A model generated the notes under the pieces. That model saw nothing but the letters and a program-made list of their open reading frames with translations, ran no database searches and had not been told where the DNA came from. A stretch of DNA of 64,000 nt from Thalassospira marina (GTDB taxonomy: Bacteria > Pseudomonadota > Alphaproteobacteria > Rhodospirillales > Thalassospiraceae): assembly GCF_002844375.1 (NCBI RefSeq), contig NZ_CP024199.1, forward strand, positions 4,318,001 through 4,382,000. Direction: 5' to 3'. Position numbers and translations under genes: made by a program. Shown one piece after another: positions 8,640 through 17,562 of the stretch; the first letter of the stretch is position 1; the number at the start of each line of letters is the position of its first letter.

Positions 8640-9386
8640 ATGATGGCGGTTGCCGTCCGTCGACACCCCAAAAGCAAGAGTCCGGAATTGCAATATTTTG
8701 ATATCATTCTATTTGCTCTGATCGCCATTTTCCTGGTTTTGCGCCTGCGCAGCGTGCTGGGCCGCAAAACCGGCAACGAAAAGCAGGGCCCAACCGATGT
8801 TTACGGGCGTCGTACCCAGAATGACGCAAATGGCACCTCGCCGCGCGATAGCACTGCCCAGCATGGCAGTGACAATGTCTATCGCCTGCCTGATTCAAAC
8901 CGTAAAAGCACCGCTGAAAATACGGTTTCCAGCCCGGCCCTGACCCAGATCCAGCTTGCTGACGGGTCTTTCAGCCAGCAGGAATTCCTCAATGGCGCAC
9001 ACATGGCTTTTGAAATGATCGTTGAAAGCTTTGCCAAGGGCGACAAGGATACGCTGAGCTCGCTGCTGTCGCCGGAAGTTTATAAAAACTTCTCCAGTGC
9101 GATTGATGACCGTGCGACCAGCGATGAACACGAAGAAACAACCCTGGTTGGTATCAAATCGGCGGTGATTCACGATGCTAGCGTCGAAGGGCGCACGGCC
9201 TATATCACGGTGAAATTCATTTCCGAGGAAGTCTCGATCATGCGCAACAAGGCGGGTGATGTGATTTCCGGTGATCCTAATAACGTGATCGAAGCCGAAG
9301 ATCTTTGGACGTTTGCCCGCAATCTTGAAAGCTCCGATCCGAACTGGCAGCTGGTTGCCACTGAAACGCCGGATGATGAAGGCTGA
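8640..9386 (+). CDS. Tim44/TimA-domain inner-membrane protein
   Basis: Tim44-like domain protein (also called TimA) with one N-terminal membrane anchor (FDIILFALIAIFLVLRLRSVLG), a low-complexity polar linker to about residue 115, and a C-terminal Tim44-like alpha/beta domain ending in ATETPDDEG. Bacterial members have been proposed to assist membrane-protein handling. Homologues as recalled start right before QYFDIILF, so a TTG at 8688 (AAGAG upstream) is a serious alternative to the ATG at 8640. It lies next to fxsA and mltA, and the hairpin at 9478 ends it. Confidence 0.88.
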   Translation: MMAVAVRRHPKSKSPELQYFDIILFALIAIFLVLRLRSVLGRKTGNEKQGPTDVYGRRTQNDANGTSPRDSTAQHGSDNVYRLPDSNRKSTAENTVSSPALTQIQLADGSFSQQEFLNGAHMAFEMIVESFAKGDKDTLSSLLSPEVYKNFSSAIDDRATSDEHEETTLVGIKSAVIHDASVEGRTAYITVKFISEEVSIMRNKAGDVISGDPNNVIEAEDLWTFARNLESSDPNWQLVATETPDDEG

Positions 9387-9477
9387 TTTCAGCGATTTGG
9401 CGTTTGGGGCCTGATGCGGTCCGGATGCGGAACAAGTGTCTTCGGGCTGAAATGTTCTGACGGGCTTTATCCGAATT

Positions 9478-9517
9478 AAAAAGGTGGAACTGTGTTGTGC
9501 AGTTTCACCTTTTTTTG
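9478..9517 (+). terminator. Intrinsic terminator after the Tim44-domain gene
   Basis: The stem AAAAAGGTGgAACTG / CAGTTtCACCTTTTT with a 7-nt loop ends in a run of seven T on the right, 90 bp after the stop codon. Confidence 0.88.
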
Positions 9518-9622
9518 TGCCAAATCACCCGGTTTTTAAGTGGATTTGCCAGGGTTGCTTCTGGTTTTTTAACCGTTTCCCGCGACACTGTGCCAGTGGT
9601 GGTTTTCGTTCGTTTCAGGTAA

Positions 9623-10897
9623 ATGGCGGCTTTTTTGAATAACAAACGTTCTTCCCTGTTAATCAGCATTTTTGCCGGTTTTATTGCAATTCTGGTTGCT
9701 GGCGGTGCGGCATGGTTTTATTGGCCGCAGATTGCCAAATATATTACGCCCCCTGAAAAGCCGGACCATCTTACCCTGACCCCTGCCCGTTTTACCGACC
9801 TTGATGGCTGGCAAAGCGATAATATGCAGCCTGCCCTGGTTGCTTTTCAGCGATCCTGCGAACGGATGTTAAAGCGTGCCAATGACAAGGATATCGGCCC
9901 GGACCCGCGCATGGGGACCGTAGCCCAATGGCGCCCGGCCTGTGAAACTGCCCTTGCGATTGATACCCAAACCATCCGCAATGAAGACCTGCGCACCTAT
10001 TTCCAGACATTTTTTAACCCTTACCGTGCGGGCAACAACAATGATCCGGTAGGGCTTTTTACCGGTTATTACGAACCGGAACTTCGCGGCAGCCTGACCC
10101 GGCATGATGCCTATCAAACTCCGCTTTATCTTAAGCCCGATGACATGATCGATATTGATCTGGGTGCTTTTCGTGACGAGCTGAAGGGCCAAAAGGCGGT
10201 TGGCCGTTTAACCGGCAGCAAACTGGTCCCCTATTTTAATCGCAGCGAGATCGAGGCAGGTGCCCTTTCCAACCGTGAACTTGAACTTGTCTGGGTTGAT
10301 GATGCCGTCGATGCCTTTTTCCTGCAAATTCAGGGCTCGGGCCGGGTTGTGCTGGATGATGGCAGCATTTTAAAGGTCGGCTATGCCGGTACCAACGGCC
10401 AGGCCTATTTCGCCATTGGCCGGGAGCTGATCAAACGGGGTGCTCTAACCCCTAAAACCGTATCACTGCAAACCATTCGCCAATGGCTGCATGACAATCC
10501 CGATCAGGCCGAGGATGTCATGAATATGAACGCATCCTATGTCTTTTTCCGGCAATTGCCCGGTGACCCGGATGCCGGCCCGCTGGGCGCGCAGGGAGTG
10601 CCGATTGAAACCGAACGGTCCCTTGCGGTTGATCGGCGTTTCCATGCCATGGGCGTGCCGATCTGGCTTGAAACCCGCGATGCGATGAATGTGGATCGCA
10701 ATTTTCATCAATTAATGATTGCCCAGGATACGGGCGGGGCCATTCGCGGGCCGGTTCGCGGTGATATCTTTTTTGGGCCGGGTGAAAAGGCTGCTTTGCA
10801 TGCCGGTCATATGAACCGGCAGGGCCAAACGTATCTTTTGTTACCACGCAGTATTTCCATTGCTGACTCTGCAACAAACCGGCAGGATAAAAACTAA
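9623..10897 (+). CDS. mltA: Membrane-bound lytic murein transglycosylase A
   Basis: Cleaves the MurNAc-GlcNAc bond of peptidoglycan with 1,6-anhydro product formation in the periplasm. The 424-residue protein has an N-terminal membrane anchor (residues 10-33) and not a lipobox. The MltA domain shows LFTGYYEPELRGS, VWVDDAVDAFFLQIQGSGRV and VGYAGTNGQAY, and the C-terminal 3D domain contains AQDTGGAIRGPVRGDIFFGPG with the catalytic-type Asp residues. An Smr-domain gene often follows mltA in relatives; none does here, and the next gene is a small Dabb protein. Confidence 0.95.
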   Translation: MAAFLNNKRSSLLISIFAGFIAILVAGGAAWFYWPQIAKYITPPEKPDHLTLTPARFTDLDGWQSDNMQPALVAFQRSCERMLKRANDKDIGPDPRMGTVAQWRPACETALAIDTQTIRNEDLRTYFQTFFNPYRAGNNNDPVGLFTGYYEPELRGSLTRHDAYQTPLYLKPDDMIDIDLGAFRDELKGQKAVGRLTGSKLVPYFNRSEIEAGALSNRELELVWVDDAVDAFFLQIQGSGRVVLDDGSILKVGYAGTNGQAYFAIGRELIKRGALTPKTVSLQTIRQWLHDNPDQAEDVMNMNASYVFFRQLPGDPDAGPLGAQGVPIETERSLAVDRRFHAMGVPIWLETRDAMNVDRNFHQLMIAQDTGGAIRGPVRGDIFFGPGEKAALHAGHMNRQGQTYLLLPRSISIADSATNRQDKN

Positions 10898-11252
10898 AGC
10901 ATATTTTCTTTAGCAGGTTTTGTTTTAACCGTTACTGCCAGTGACTTGGGAATTGGGACCGGGACCAGGCCAGGATCAGGATCAAGACTAGGATAAGAAC
11001 CAGTTTTTGCCCTGAATTGGCATAAGCCTGAAACAGGATAAGGTCCTATCGTTGGGTACTCTGTTGATGCGTCAGGCTGAGGTACCTTATTGGTGCTGTG
11101 ATGGCAGGTTTGTTGCTGTCACTGGGTTGGGTGCCTTGGCCTATTCTGCCTGTTGCTGGCTGGGTTGGTTCGGTGTGCTGCCTGCTTATGAAAATTGGCT
11201 TTTAACGACATAAAACCATAAATCATCCCGTTATCAGGCAGGGACGCACGAC
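10898..11252. other. Gene-free 355-bp stretch with low-complexity purine-rich repeats
   Basis: No convincing gene. Residues 10950-11000 are a degenerate GGGACC/AGGATCA/AGGATAAGAACC run that looks like slippage-born low complexity. A 34-codon hydrophobic frame (11101-11205) exists but has no ribosome site. The 3' part must hold the promoter for the gene at 11253. Confidence 0.35.
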
Positions 11253-11618
11253 GTGATCCGTCATATTGTTTTGGTACAGGTACCTTATCATGCCGATCCG
11301 GCCGAAAGGGATGCCGTATTTGCAGCCCTTAAGGATATTGCCCTGAAAACAAAGGGAATGCTGGCCTTTTCCGGTGGCCGCAGCCTGGAAAAGGATGGGC
11401 TGCATCAAGGTTTTACCCATGCTTTCACCATCGATTTTGTCGATGCCGGTGCCAGGAACGAGTATCTGTCCGGCCTTGATCAGAACCATACCGGACATCG
11501 CCTGATCAAACTGGCACAAGGGGGGCTTGGTGGTATTCTGGTCATGAATATCGAACTTGATCCGGCACCCCCTGCCGGGCCGGAGCGCCCGCGCAAATTG
11601 CAGGCAAGCTGGGGATGA
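11253..11618 (+). CDS. Dabb-domain (stress-responsive alpha/beta barrel) protein
   Basis: The 121-residue protein is one ferredoxin-like Dabb domain: MIRHIVLVQVPYHADPAER opens it, and the conserved FTIDFVDAGARNEYLSG...H segment follows near residues 60-78. Dabb proteins form dimeric barrels; roles range from stress response to aromatic metabolism, and no substrate can be named here. The start is GTG at 11253 with AGGGA about 10 bp upstream. The C-terminus is Pro-rich (DPAPPAGPERPR). It converges on the EamA transporter gene. Confidence 0.82.
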   Translation: MIRHIVLVQVPYHADPAERDAVFAALKDIALKTKGMLAFSGGRSLEKDGLHQGFTHAFTIDFVDAGARNEYLSGLDQNHTGHRLIKLAQGGLGGILVMNIELDPAPPAGPERPRKLQASWG

Positions 11619-11670
11619 TTGAAAATATCGATGTTTAGATATTTTTGATAAATTCTGATGTTGAATTTTC

Positions 11671-12567
11671 TTAATTAACTTTGGCTTTTTGGGGCCTGTT
11701 AAGAAGTTTAAACAGCCTTTCACCAAAAATATTGATCAGCAAGCCCGCCATGACCAAAAGGGCAGCGATGATTTTGTAGAAATCAAACTGTTCGCCCAAA
11801 ACCAGTGCCGACGTTGCCATACCAACAATCGGCACCAGCAGGCTGAAAGGTGCGACCAGACCGACCGGCAGGGTCGAAAGCAGCCGCCCCCAAATGGCAA
11901 AACCCAGCAGGGTTACCGGATAGGCCAGATAAAGAATGGCACCAATCCCCGTCCAGTTGATATGGTCCAGAAGATAGGCCGGATTGGCGCGGTCTTCTGT
12001 CAGGATCGATAACAGGATCAGGGGAATGGGCGGCACCAGGCTGGCCCAGACAACAAAAGACAGCATCTGGATTTTGCCAGCCCGTTTCATGATGATATTG
12101 GCCACCCCCCAGGCGCAGGCCGCAGCAATTACCAATAACAGCCCGGTAATCGTGACGGAACCGTCACTGACCAGCATCAGTACCGCAACACCGGAAAAGG
12201 CTACCAGCATTGCCAGATAGCGATGCGGTGCGATTTTTTCGGACAGGAAAACAAAGCCCAGAATAACGGTAAAAAACGCCTGGACCTGCAATACCAGCGA
12301 TGCCAGCCCCGCCGATAGGCCCATATCCATGCCAATAAACAGCAGTGAAAACTTGATACAGCCAAGAACCACCCCAAAACCAACGACATAACCCCAATGG
12401 CATTTCGGGCGCGGCAGAAAAAACACGGCGGGAATGGCAGCAAAGGCAAAGCGTAATCCCGACAGCAAAATAGGCGGAATTTCACCCAGCCCCATTTTGA
12501 TAACGGTAAAATTCGCCCCCCAGATGACAACAACCAGCAATATGGCAAGGAACTGACGCAGTGACAT
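11671..12567 (-). CDS. EamA/DMT-superfamily transporter (ten-helix permease)
   Basis: Inner-membrane drug/metabolite transporter; members export amino acids, nucleotides or other small molecules, and the substrate is not predictable. The protein (298 residues from ATG 12567) has ten hydrophobic segments in two EamA repeats, with the repeat motif LSGLRFAFAAIPAVFF in the first half and GLVAPFSLLVPIVGMATSALVLGE in the second. GGAG lies 10 bp before ATG 12567; the upstream ATG at 12591 has no ribosome site. The cytoplasmic C-tail is LFKLLNRPQKAKVN. Confidence 0.88.
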   Translation of the reverse strand: MSLRQFLAILLVVVIWGANFTVIKMGLGEIPPILLSGLRFAFAAIPAVFFLPRPKCHWGYVVGFGVVLGCIKFSLLFIGMDMGLSAGLASLVLQVQAFFTVILGFVFLSEKIAPHRYLAMLVAFSGVAVLMLVSDGSVTITGLLLVIAAACAWGVANIIMKRAGKIQMLSFVVWASLVPPIPLILLSILTEDRANPAYLLDHINWTGIGAILYLAYPVTLLGFAIWGRLLSTLPVGLVAPFSLLVPIVGMATSALVLGEQFDFYKIIAALLVMAGLLINIFGERLFKLLNRPQKAKVN

Positions 12568-12591
12568 TTCCGGGGAACTCCGCATAGGCAT

Positions 12592-12899
12592 AAAAGCGGG
12601 CTGCTTTGCCCATTTTCGTGGTTAGCATCGAATAATACGCCGCAAAATCAGGTGGTTAACCCTGTTGAATGCTTAACGCTAGTGCGGCCGTGTCGGCAGG
12701 TAAATTGAAACAATGTCACCGCGACAATTTTTTAGAATGCGCAGGTATTTTGCGATCCTCCCTATGGCTTCGCTTGAGGATTACCGGCGGGACCCTCAGG
12801 GTTCTGGTAGCGATTTGGCAGTGACTTGAGAGAGACTTGAGAGCGATTTGATAGTGGCTTGGCAGGTCCTGGTGGAGGTGTGGCTGGCGGACGATGGCC
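12592..12899. repeat. Gene-free spacer with short direct repeats
   Basis: About 300 bp between the EamA and HxlR genes. Around 12810-12865 the block gcgatttggcagtgacttg recurs in degenerate form, and GACTTGAGAG occurs twice in tandem. An open frame of 88 codons crosses it but overlaps the HxlR gene and lacks any family features. Nothing functional is recognised. Confidence 0.4.
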
Positions 12900-13304
12900 C
12901 TACTTTTCCGCTTCCTGTGCTTTGTCGTTATCCTGCTGTTGCAGGGTTTGACCCAGAATTTTAAGGGCGCGTAACGGTTCACGAAGGGCGCTGCCGCTTT
13001 CGCTCAGGGAATATTCCACCTTTGGTGGAATTTCCGGGTAAATCTGGCGGAAAATCAGGCCATCGCGTTCAAGCTCGCGTAATTGCTGGGCCAGCATTTT
13101 TTGGGAAATGCCATCAATATCGCGCTCCAGCATGGAATAGCGGCAGGGGCCATCATGCGACATCAAGGCAAACAGGATTTCGATTTTCCAGCGTCCTGCC
13201 AGGGCAGCAATACCGGCCTTTACCTGTGCGGCGGATCCCGCCGGGCCAAGGCAGTGTGACTTACTTTTTGGTAAGTTACTGATATTATTGTGCGTTCTTC
13301 CCAA
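12900..13304 (-). CDS. HxlR-family winged-helix transcriptional regulator
   Basis: HxlR/DUF24 regulators often sense electrophiles or oxidants and control a neighbouring reductase. The core is typical: GRWKIEILFALMSHDGPCRYSMLERDIDGISQKMLAQQLRELERDGLIFR, then PPKVEYSLSESG. Two cysteines are present: one before the domain, in the usual redox-sensing position, and one in PCRYS. No ATG is available; TTG at 13304 (AGGGAG about 11 bp upstream) or TTG at 13313 are the candidates. It is divergent from an aldo-keto reductase, its likely target, with a dyad overlapping its own 5' end. Confidence 0.85.
   Translation of the reverse strand: MGRTHNNISNLPKSKSHCLGPAGSAAQVKAGIAALAGRWKIEILFALMSHDGPCRYSMLERDIDGISQKMLAQQLRELERDGLIFRQIYPEIPPKVEYSLSESGSALREPLRALKILGQTLQQQDNDKAQEAEK
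13256..13279. promoter_or_regulatory. Inverted repeat, probable HxlR operator
   Basis: The arms GTGACTTAC and GTAAGTTAC (8 of 9 bases symmetric) are separated by 6 bp. The site lies at the 5' end of the HxlR frame and about 80 bp upstream of the aldo-keto reductase start. HxlR family operators are typically paired sites of this kind near the regulator, so autoregulation and control of 13357-14397 is the inference. Confidence 0.6.
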
Positions 13305-13356
13305 ACTTATCAATGCTCCCTATGTCTTTGGTTGCCATCACATACGGAGATTATAG

Positions 13357-14397
13357 ATGAAATATCGTTTATTGGGCCAGAATACCGGTTTGGCCGTATC
13401 GGAACTGGTATTGGGAACAGCACGTATGGGAAAATCCGCCAGCGGGCAAAGCAACGCCAACGAAGCCCGCATGATTTTGCAGCATTTTCATGCTGCTGGC
13501 GGCAATTTTATTGATACATCCAGTGCCTATCAGGGGGGGCAAAGCGAAACCTTTTTAGGGGATTTTCTGGCAGGTCATCGGCGCGATGAATTTGTCATTG
13601 CCTCGAAATATTGTCGCACAGCAGAGGCAACACCTGCCATTGCCACCCATGGCAATCATCGCAAATCCCTGAAGATCGAGGTTGAAGGCAGCCTGAAACG
13701 CCTGAAAACCGATTATATCGATGTTTATTTTGTCCATTTTGATGATGGCATCACCCCAATCGATGAGATCATGCGCGGGCTTGATGATCTGGTGCGGGCG
13801 GGCAAAATTTTATATGTCGGCCTGTCCAATATGCCGGTCTGGCGTGTGGCATCGGCCTTTATGCTGGCAAAATCGGCCGGTTTGATACCGCCTAGCGTGA
13901 TGCAGATGCAATATAACCTGGCTGAACGCGCGATCGAACGGGAATATCTGCCCTTTGCAAAGGCATCGGGCATGGCGATGATGGCCTGGTCACCGCTATT
14001 TGGCGGGGTTCTGGCAAAGGATATGGCTGATTTGGGCGATGTTGCGGGGGCGGGAAGCCGCCAATCAAATCCTCATAACCATAACCACCATAACAATGCC
14101 CATCTGGTCCCTGCCCTGGAAAAATTGGCAGAAATGGCCGGTCGCCTGCATAAAAGCCGGGCGGAAATTGCACTGGCCTGGTTGCTGGCCAAGGGGACAT
14201 TCCCTGTTTTGGGGCCGCGCACGCTTGATCAGTTAAACGGCTGTCTTTCGGCAGGTGATGTTGTGCTATCAGACGATGATCTTGCCAGTCTTGATCAGGC
14301 CTTCGCCTTTCAGGCCGGTTATCCCTATGATCTGCTTGATAAAACCTGCCAGGCAGCCGGGTATCGCCGTTTGGCGCTAAATGGCCCGGTTTTATGA
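13357..14397 (+). CDS. Aldo/keto reductase
   Basis: NAD(P)H-dependent reductase of carbonyl compounds. In the 346-residue TIM barrel the tetrad is present: Asp and Tyr in IDTSSAYQGG, Lys in VIASKYC and His in YIDVYFVHFDD. SGMAMMAWSPLFGGVL matches the cofactor-binding half. An unusual His/Asn-rich insert (NPHNHNHHNN) interrupts the loop near residue 233-244. CGGAG precedes the ATG. The divergent HxlR gene suggests induction by reactive aldehydes or quinones; the physiological substrate is unknown. Confidence 0.9.
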   Translation: MKYRLLGQNTGLAVSELVLGTARMGKSASGQSNANEARMILQHFHAAGGNFIDTSSAYQGGQSETFLGDFLAGHRRDEFVIASKYCRTAEATPAIATHGNHRKSLKIEVEGSLKRLKTDYIDVYFVHFDDGITPIDEIMRGLDDLVRAGKILYVGLSNMPVWRVASAFMLAKSAGLIPPSVMQMQYNLAERAIEREYLPFAKASGMAMMAWSPLFGGVLAKDMADLGDVAGAGSRQSNPHNHNHHNNAHLVPALEKLAEMAGRLHKSRAEIALAWLLAKGTFPVLGPRTLDQLNGCLSAGDVVLSDDDLASLDQAFAFQAGYPYDLLDKTCQAAGYRRLALNGPVL

Positions 14398-14408
14398 AAG
14401 CACCTAAA

Positions 14409-14439
14409 CAAAACGGGCAGGAAAGGGTCCCGCCCGTTT
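14409..14439. terminator. Bidirectional terminator between the aldo-keto reductase and rlmN
   Basis: The stem AAACGGGC / GCCCGTTT sits between converging genes, with A- and T-rich flanks on the two sides. Confidence 0.75.
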
Positions 14440-14487
14440 AAATTATCTGTGTGCTGCCCGGTCTTGCCGTCTTGCCAGTATCTGCAA

Positions 14488-15786
14488 TTACTGTGCGGCA
14501 ACCGTATCGCTGTTGGTGGCAGTCGGGGCATCGCCTTTACAAACGCGGGATTTGCGCTGGCGCTGGCTTTCCGATTTCAACTGACCACAGGCAGCCAGAA
14601 TATCACGGCCACGCGGCCAGCGGATTGGCGCTTCATAGCCATATTCGTTCAGCGTATTGGCAAATTTCTTGATGCCTGATGTCGGTGTGCATTCATAATC
14701 CGATCCCGGCCATTTATTGAAGGGAATCAGGTTGAATTTGCAGTGAACGCCCTTCACCAGTTTCGCCAGCGCACGCGCATGTTCGGGCTGGTCATTCACG
14801 CCTTTTAACATCACATATTCCATGGTGATCGGGCGTGAATTGGACATACCGGGATAATGGCGGCAGGCTTCCATCAGTTCTTTTAGCGGGTATTTTTTGT
14901 TGATCGGCATGATTTCGTTGCGCAGATCATCATCAGGTGCATGCAATGAAATTGCCAGGCCAACCCCCAGATCTTCGCCCGCGCGCACGATTTCAGGCAC
15001 AACACCCGACGTGGACAGGGTAATGCGGCGGCGTGAAATTGAAATGCCTTCGCCGTCCATGGCAATGCGCAGGGCATCGCGAACATTTTCATAGTTAAAC
15101 AGCGGCTCGCCCATGCCCATCATCACGATGTTGGAAAGCCGGCGTACACCATTGGCCGGGGTCGGCCATTCGCCATAGCTGTCACGTGCCACCATGAACT
15201 GGCTGATAATTTCACCCGGTGTCAGGTTGCGCACCAAAAGCTGGGTGCCGGTATGGCAGAATTTACAGGTCAGTGTGCAGCCCACCTGGGAAGAAACACA
15301 CACCGCACCGCGTTCTTCGTGGCGATCAGGGATATAAACGGCTTCGGCTTCGTTACCATCGCCAAATCGCATCAGCCATTTATGGGTGCCATCCTCGCTA
15401 AGCTGGTCGGCGGTCAGGACCGGGCGGCCAATAACGTAATCCTGGCTCAGGCGTTCGCGCAGTTTGACCGAAATATTGGTCATGCCATCAATGCTGGTGA
15501 CGCCGCGGTTATACATCCAGTTCCACAGCTGTTTGACGCGGAACTTGCTTTCACCCATGCCAGAAAGAACTTCGGTCAGTTCCTCGCGGGTCATGCCAAT
15601 CAGGTCCTTGCGGCCATCGGCCATCAGGCCGCCTTTGGCACGGGCGACAAAATCGGCCAGACCGGGCTTGGACGGATCAGCAATTTCGGCCGAACGCGGC
15701 GCACTTTGGGCGCTCACCACATCAGAATCCTGATGTTGCGGGGCCATGTCGCTATTGGCTGCGCGTAAGACATCGCTGTCGGTCAT
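14488..15786 (-). CDS. rlmN: Dual-specificity 23S rRNA/tRNA adenine-C2 methyltransferase RlmN
   Basis: Radical-SAM enzyme that methylates C2 of A2503 in 23S rRNA and A37 in some tRNAs. The cluster motif CxxxCxxC is CTLTCKFC, preceded by GAVCVSSQVG. The second catalytic cysteine is in RGRDILAACGQL near the C-terminus. The start ATG 15786 (MTDSDV) is preferred because AGAGAG precedes it; the frame extends to 15855. The first 70 residues are a variable polar extension before the RlmN core, longer than in E. coli. It stands alone. Confidence 0.95.
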   Translation of the reverse strand: MTDSDVLRAANSDMAPQHQDSDVVSAQSAPRSAEIADPSKPGLADFVARAKGGLMADGRKDLIGMTREELTEVLSGMGESKFRVKQLWNWMYNRGVTSIDGMTNISVKLRERLSQDYVIGRPVLTADQLSEDGTHKWLMRFGDGNEAEAVYIPDRHEERGAVCVSSQVGCTLTCKFCHTGTQLLVRNLTPGEIISQFMVARDSYGEWPTPANGVRRLSNIVMMGMGEPLFNYENVRDALRIAMDGEGISISRRRITLSTSGVVPEIVRAGEDLGVGLAISLHAPDDDLRNEIMPINKKYPLKELMEACRHYPGMSNSRPITMEYVMLKGVNDQPEHARALAKLVKGVHCKFNLIPFNKWPGSDYECTPTSGIKKFANTLNEYGYEAPIRWPRGRDILAACGQLKSESQRQRKSRVCKGDAPTATNSDTVAAQ

Positions 15787-16132
15787 TCCGGTCTCTCTCT
15801 TGTCTGGCAAGGGGTGTTTTGTTTTTATGGCCTGGCTGCTGCGGGGTGCCAGCAAAGGCTAGCCATAACATATTCAATTCCTGCCTGATATGGGCATGAG
15901 ATTTGCCAATGCAAATTTCGCGGGAATATCGGTGTTATGACCCCTGCCCTGCAACATATCAGTTGGCACTGGCAGCCTGGTCCAAAAAACAGTCGCCCCG
16001 CATATAGCGGAGCGGCTGATATTTATAAACGATAAATTTCACATTGCTGCCATCAGGCCAGGGCAGGACCAAAGGGGACCTGCCTTGATGGATGAAGCCG
16101 GGTAACTGCCAACATCCAGGTTTGATCGCGCG
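15787..16132. other. Gene-free 346-bp stretch upstream of rlmN
   Basis: Between the rlmN start and the stop of the IalB-like gene, both leftward. It must contain the rlmN promoter and the IalB 3' region. I see no RNA gene, repeat or strong hairpin in it. Confidence 0.4.
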
Positions 16133-16684
16133 TCAGCTTACCGGTTTGGTGCCGCAAGCCTTTGAAATCGCGTTATAGGCATCGGTAAAACCAGACAGGG
16201 AATAACTGTCGGTGGTTTTTGTATCACGGGATGAATAGCCAACAACCGTCATCTTGACGCCTGCTTTCATTGCCTTGACCAACTTGCGGTCTTCTTCGCT
16301 GTTCACGGCCCAGGCTGAATCATCATAGGTAAACAGTTTAAAACGATTCGAATCGACCTGAACATCGACTTCACTGTTTTTCTTGTAGGTATACCCGGTG
16401 ATAAAGCTGACTTCGTTAAACAGTTTCAGGGCGGGACGATGCGTGACCATCACGTAAATTTTGCCGCGCTTGTTATAGTCACCTTTGGCCGATGTCGGCT
16501 GGCTGCCCATATAGCAAACCTTTTTGCCTTTCTCGGTATAGGTATAGGCTTCCCACTTATTGTAAACGTCGATCAATTCCGGGGAATTCTGCGCAAAGGC
16601 TGAACTGCTGCTGGTCACTGACACCATCATGGCAATTGCGCCAAGAAGTGTGCTTTTGACGAGACGATGTACTGCTTTTTCCAT
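16133..16684 (-). CDS. Invasion-associated locus B (IalB)-like periplasmic protein
   Basis: The 183-residue exported protein has a signal peptide with likely cleavage at AFA-QN near residue 32. The mature part matches the IalB family pattern: W-x-A-Y near the start, KVCYMGSQPTSA, YVMVTHRPA, EVSFITGY, and a closing SLSGFTDAYNAISKACG. The name comes from a Bartonella invasion locus, but the family is widespread in free-living alphaproteobacteria where its role is undefined. Two cysteines (KVCY, KACG) could form a disulfide in the periplasm. Confidence 0.82.
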   Translation of the reverse strand: MEKAVHRLVKSTLLGAIAMMVSVTSSSSAFAQNSPELIDVYNKWEAYTYTEKGKKVCYMGSQPTSAKGDYNKRGKIYVMVTHRPALKLFNEVSFITGYTYKKNSEVDVQVDSNRFKLFTYDDSAWAVNSEEDRKLVKAMKAGVKMTVVGYSSRDTKTTDSYSLSGFTDAYNAISKACGTKPVS

Positions 16685-16920
16685 GGTATCCGCGTAACTA
16701 ATCTGTGGTTATCAGGATCTTGGTGTTGGCAAAAAGCCAACAGGCGTACATTGCGATCAAAATGGAAAATCCAGCCAGAAGGCCGGTTTTGCAGGGTCCA
16801 TTTTCATCACATTATAAACCGAATAAATCATTACCCATCAATGTGGCGTGGAAAGGTAAAGATTCGACCAAGGAATCACAGCTTTTTCACTATTGGCGGA
16901 TGTATCTGCCCAGCAGATAT

Positions 16921-17514
16921 TTACCCGGAATGCGATTGCCGGGATTTTACGATCTCGTCCAGGCAATCCTGCAGCTCGATTTTGTCTTCGCCGTTGCGCA
17001 GGCGCGCAAGCATATGCACCAGAACCGGTTCCTTGCTCGTACCCTGCGGATAAAAGAAAACATCAAGCGCACAGCGCTCAGACCGGTATTGCCAAACCTT
17101 TGCCGCACCTTCGCCGCGCTGCATTTCCGGTTTGCCCAGCTTGGCTTCAACCTTTTTGCCATCAAGATTGGCAAGCGAAGCCGCCTTGATCTGCACAAAG
17201 GGAATGGATGCCGTTTCCTTGGGCTTTACCGGTTTTGCCGGTTTTAGCGGGGGTTTGCGCGCGGCCAGCGAAGCTGCCTGGTTATTGGCCTTTTCAGGCG
17301 TTTCGGCATTTTTCGCAGCAGCGGTTTTGGAAGATGATTTGTAATCCGGCGTTATTGCGTCGCTATAGGACGCCCCTTTCAGGGTATTTTTGCCGTAATC
17401 ATTATTTGTGGCACCAGGTGCAACCGCATTGCCAGCACAGGCGGCCAGCATCACCGAAAGCCCGATTGCGGATAAAACAGCACCCAGCCTTTTCCGGGCG
17501 CTGATGGACAGCAT
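16921..17514 (-). CDS. Hypothetical lipoprotein downstream of bactofilin
   Basis: From ATG 17514 a 197-residue protein with a lipoprotein signal (SAIGLSVMLAACAGN, lipobox LAAC). It continues as a Lys/Ala/Pro-rich linker (KPPLKPAKPVKPKE) and a C-terminal domain of about 75 residues containing LDGKKVEAKLGKPEMQRGEGAAKVWQYRSERCALDVFFYP. That domain resembles small SmpA/OmlA-like folds, though I cannot confirm it. A GTG at 17559 would give a 42-residue leader and is less likely. The gene follows bactofilin closely, so a link to cell shape is possible. Confidence 0.75.
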   Translation of the reverse strand: MLSISARKRLGAVLSAIGLSVMLAACAGNAVAPGATNNDYGKNTLKGASYSDAITPDYKSSSKTAAAKNAETPEKANNQAASLAARKPPLKPAKPVKPKETASIPFVQIKAASLANLDGKKVEAKLGKPEMQRGEGAAKVWQYRSERCALDVFFYPQGTSKEPVLVHMLARLRNGEDKIELQDCLDEIVKSRQSHSG

Positions 17515-17562
17515 CCCGGAAAATTCAGGCAGGTCTTTTAAGATCGATGCGGCGCGCACGGA

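Noticed and set aside
11101..11205. 34-codon hydrophobic Trp/Cys-rich frame upstream of the Dabb gene
   Set aside because: No ribosome site, and the neighbourhood is low complexity; not enough to call a small protein.
12716..12982. 88-codon minus-strand frame in the EamA-HxlR spacer
   Set aside because: It overlaps the HxlR gene end, is repeat-derived and has no family features.
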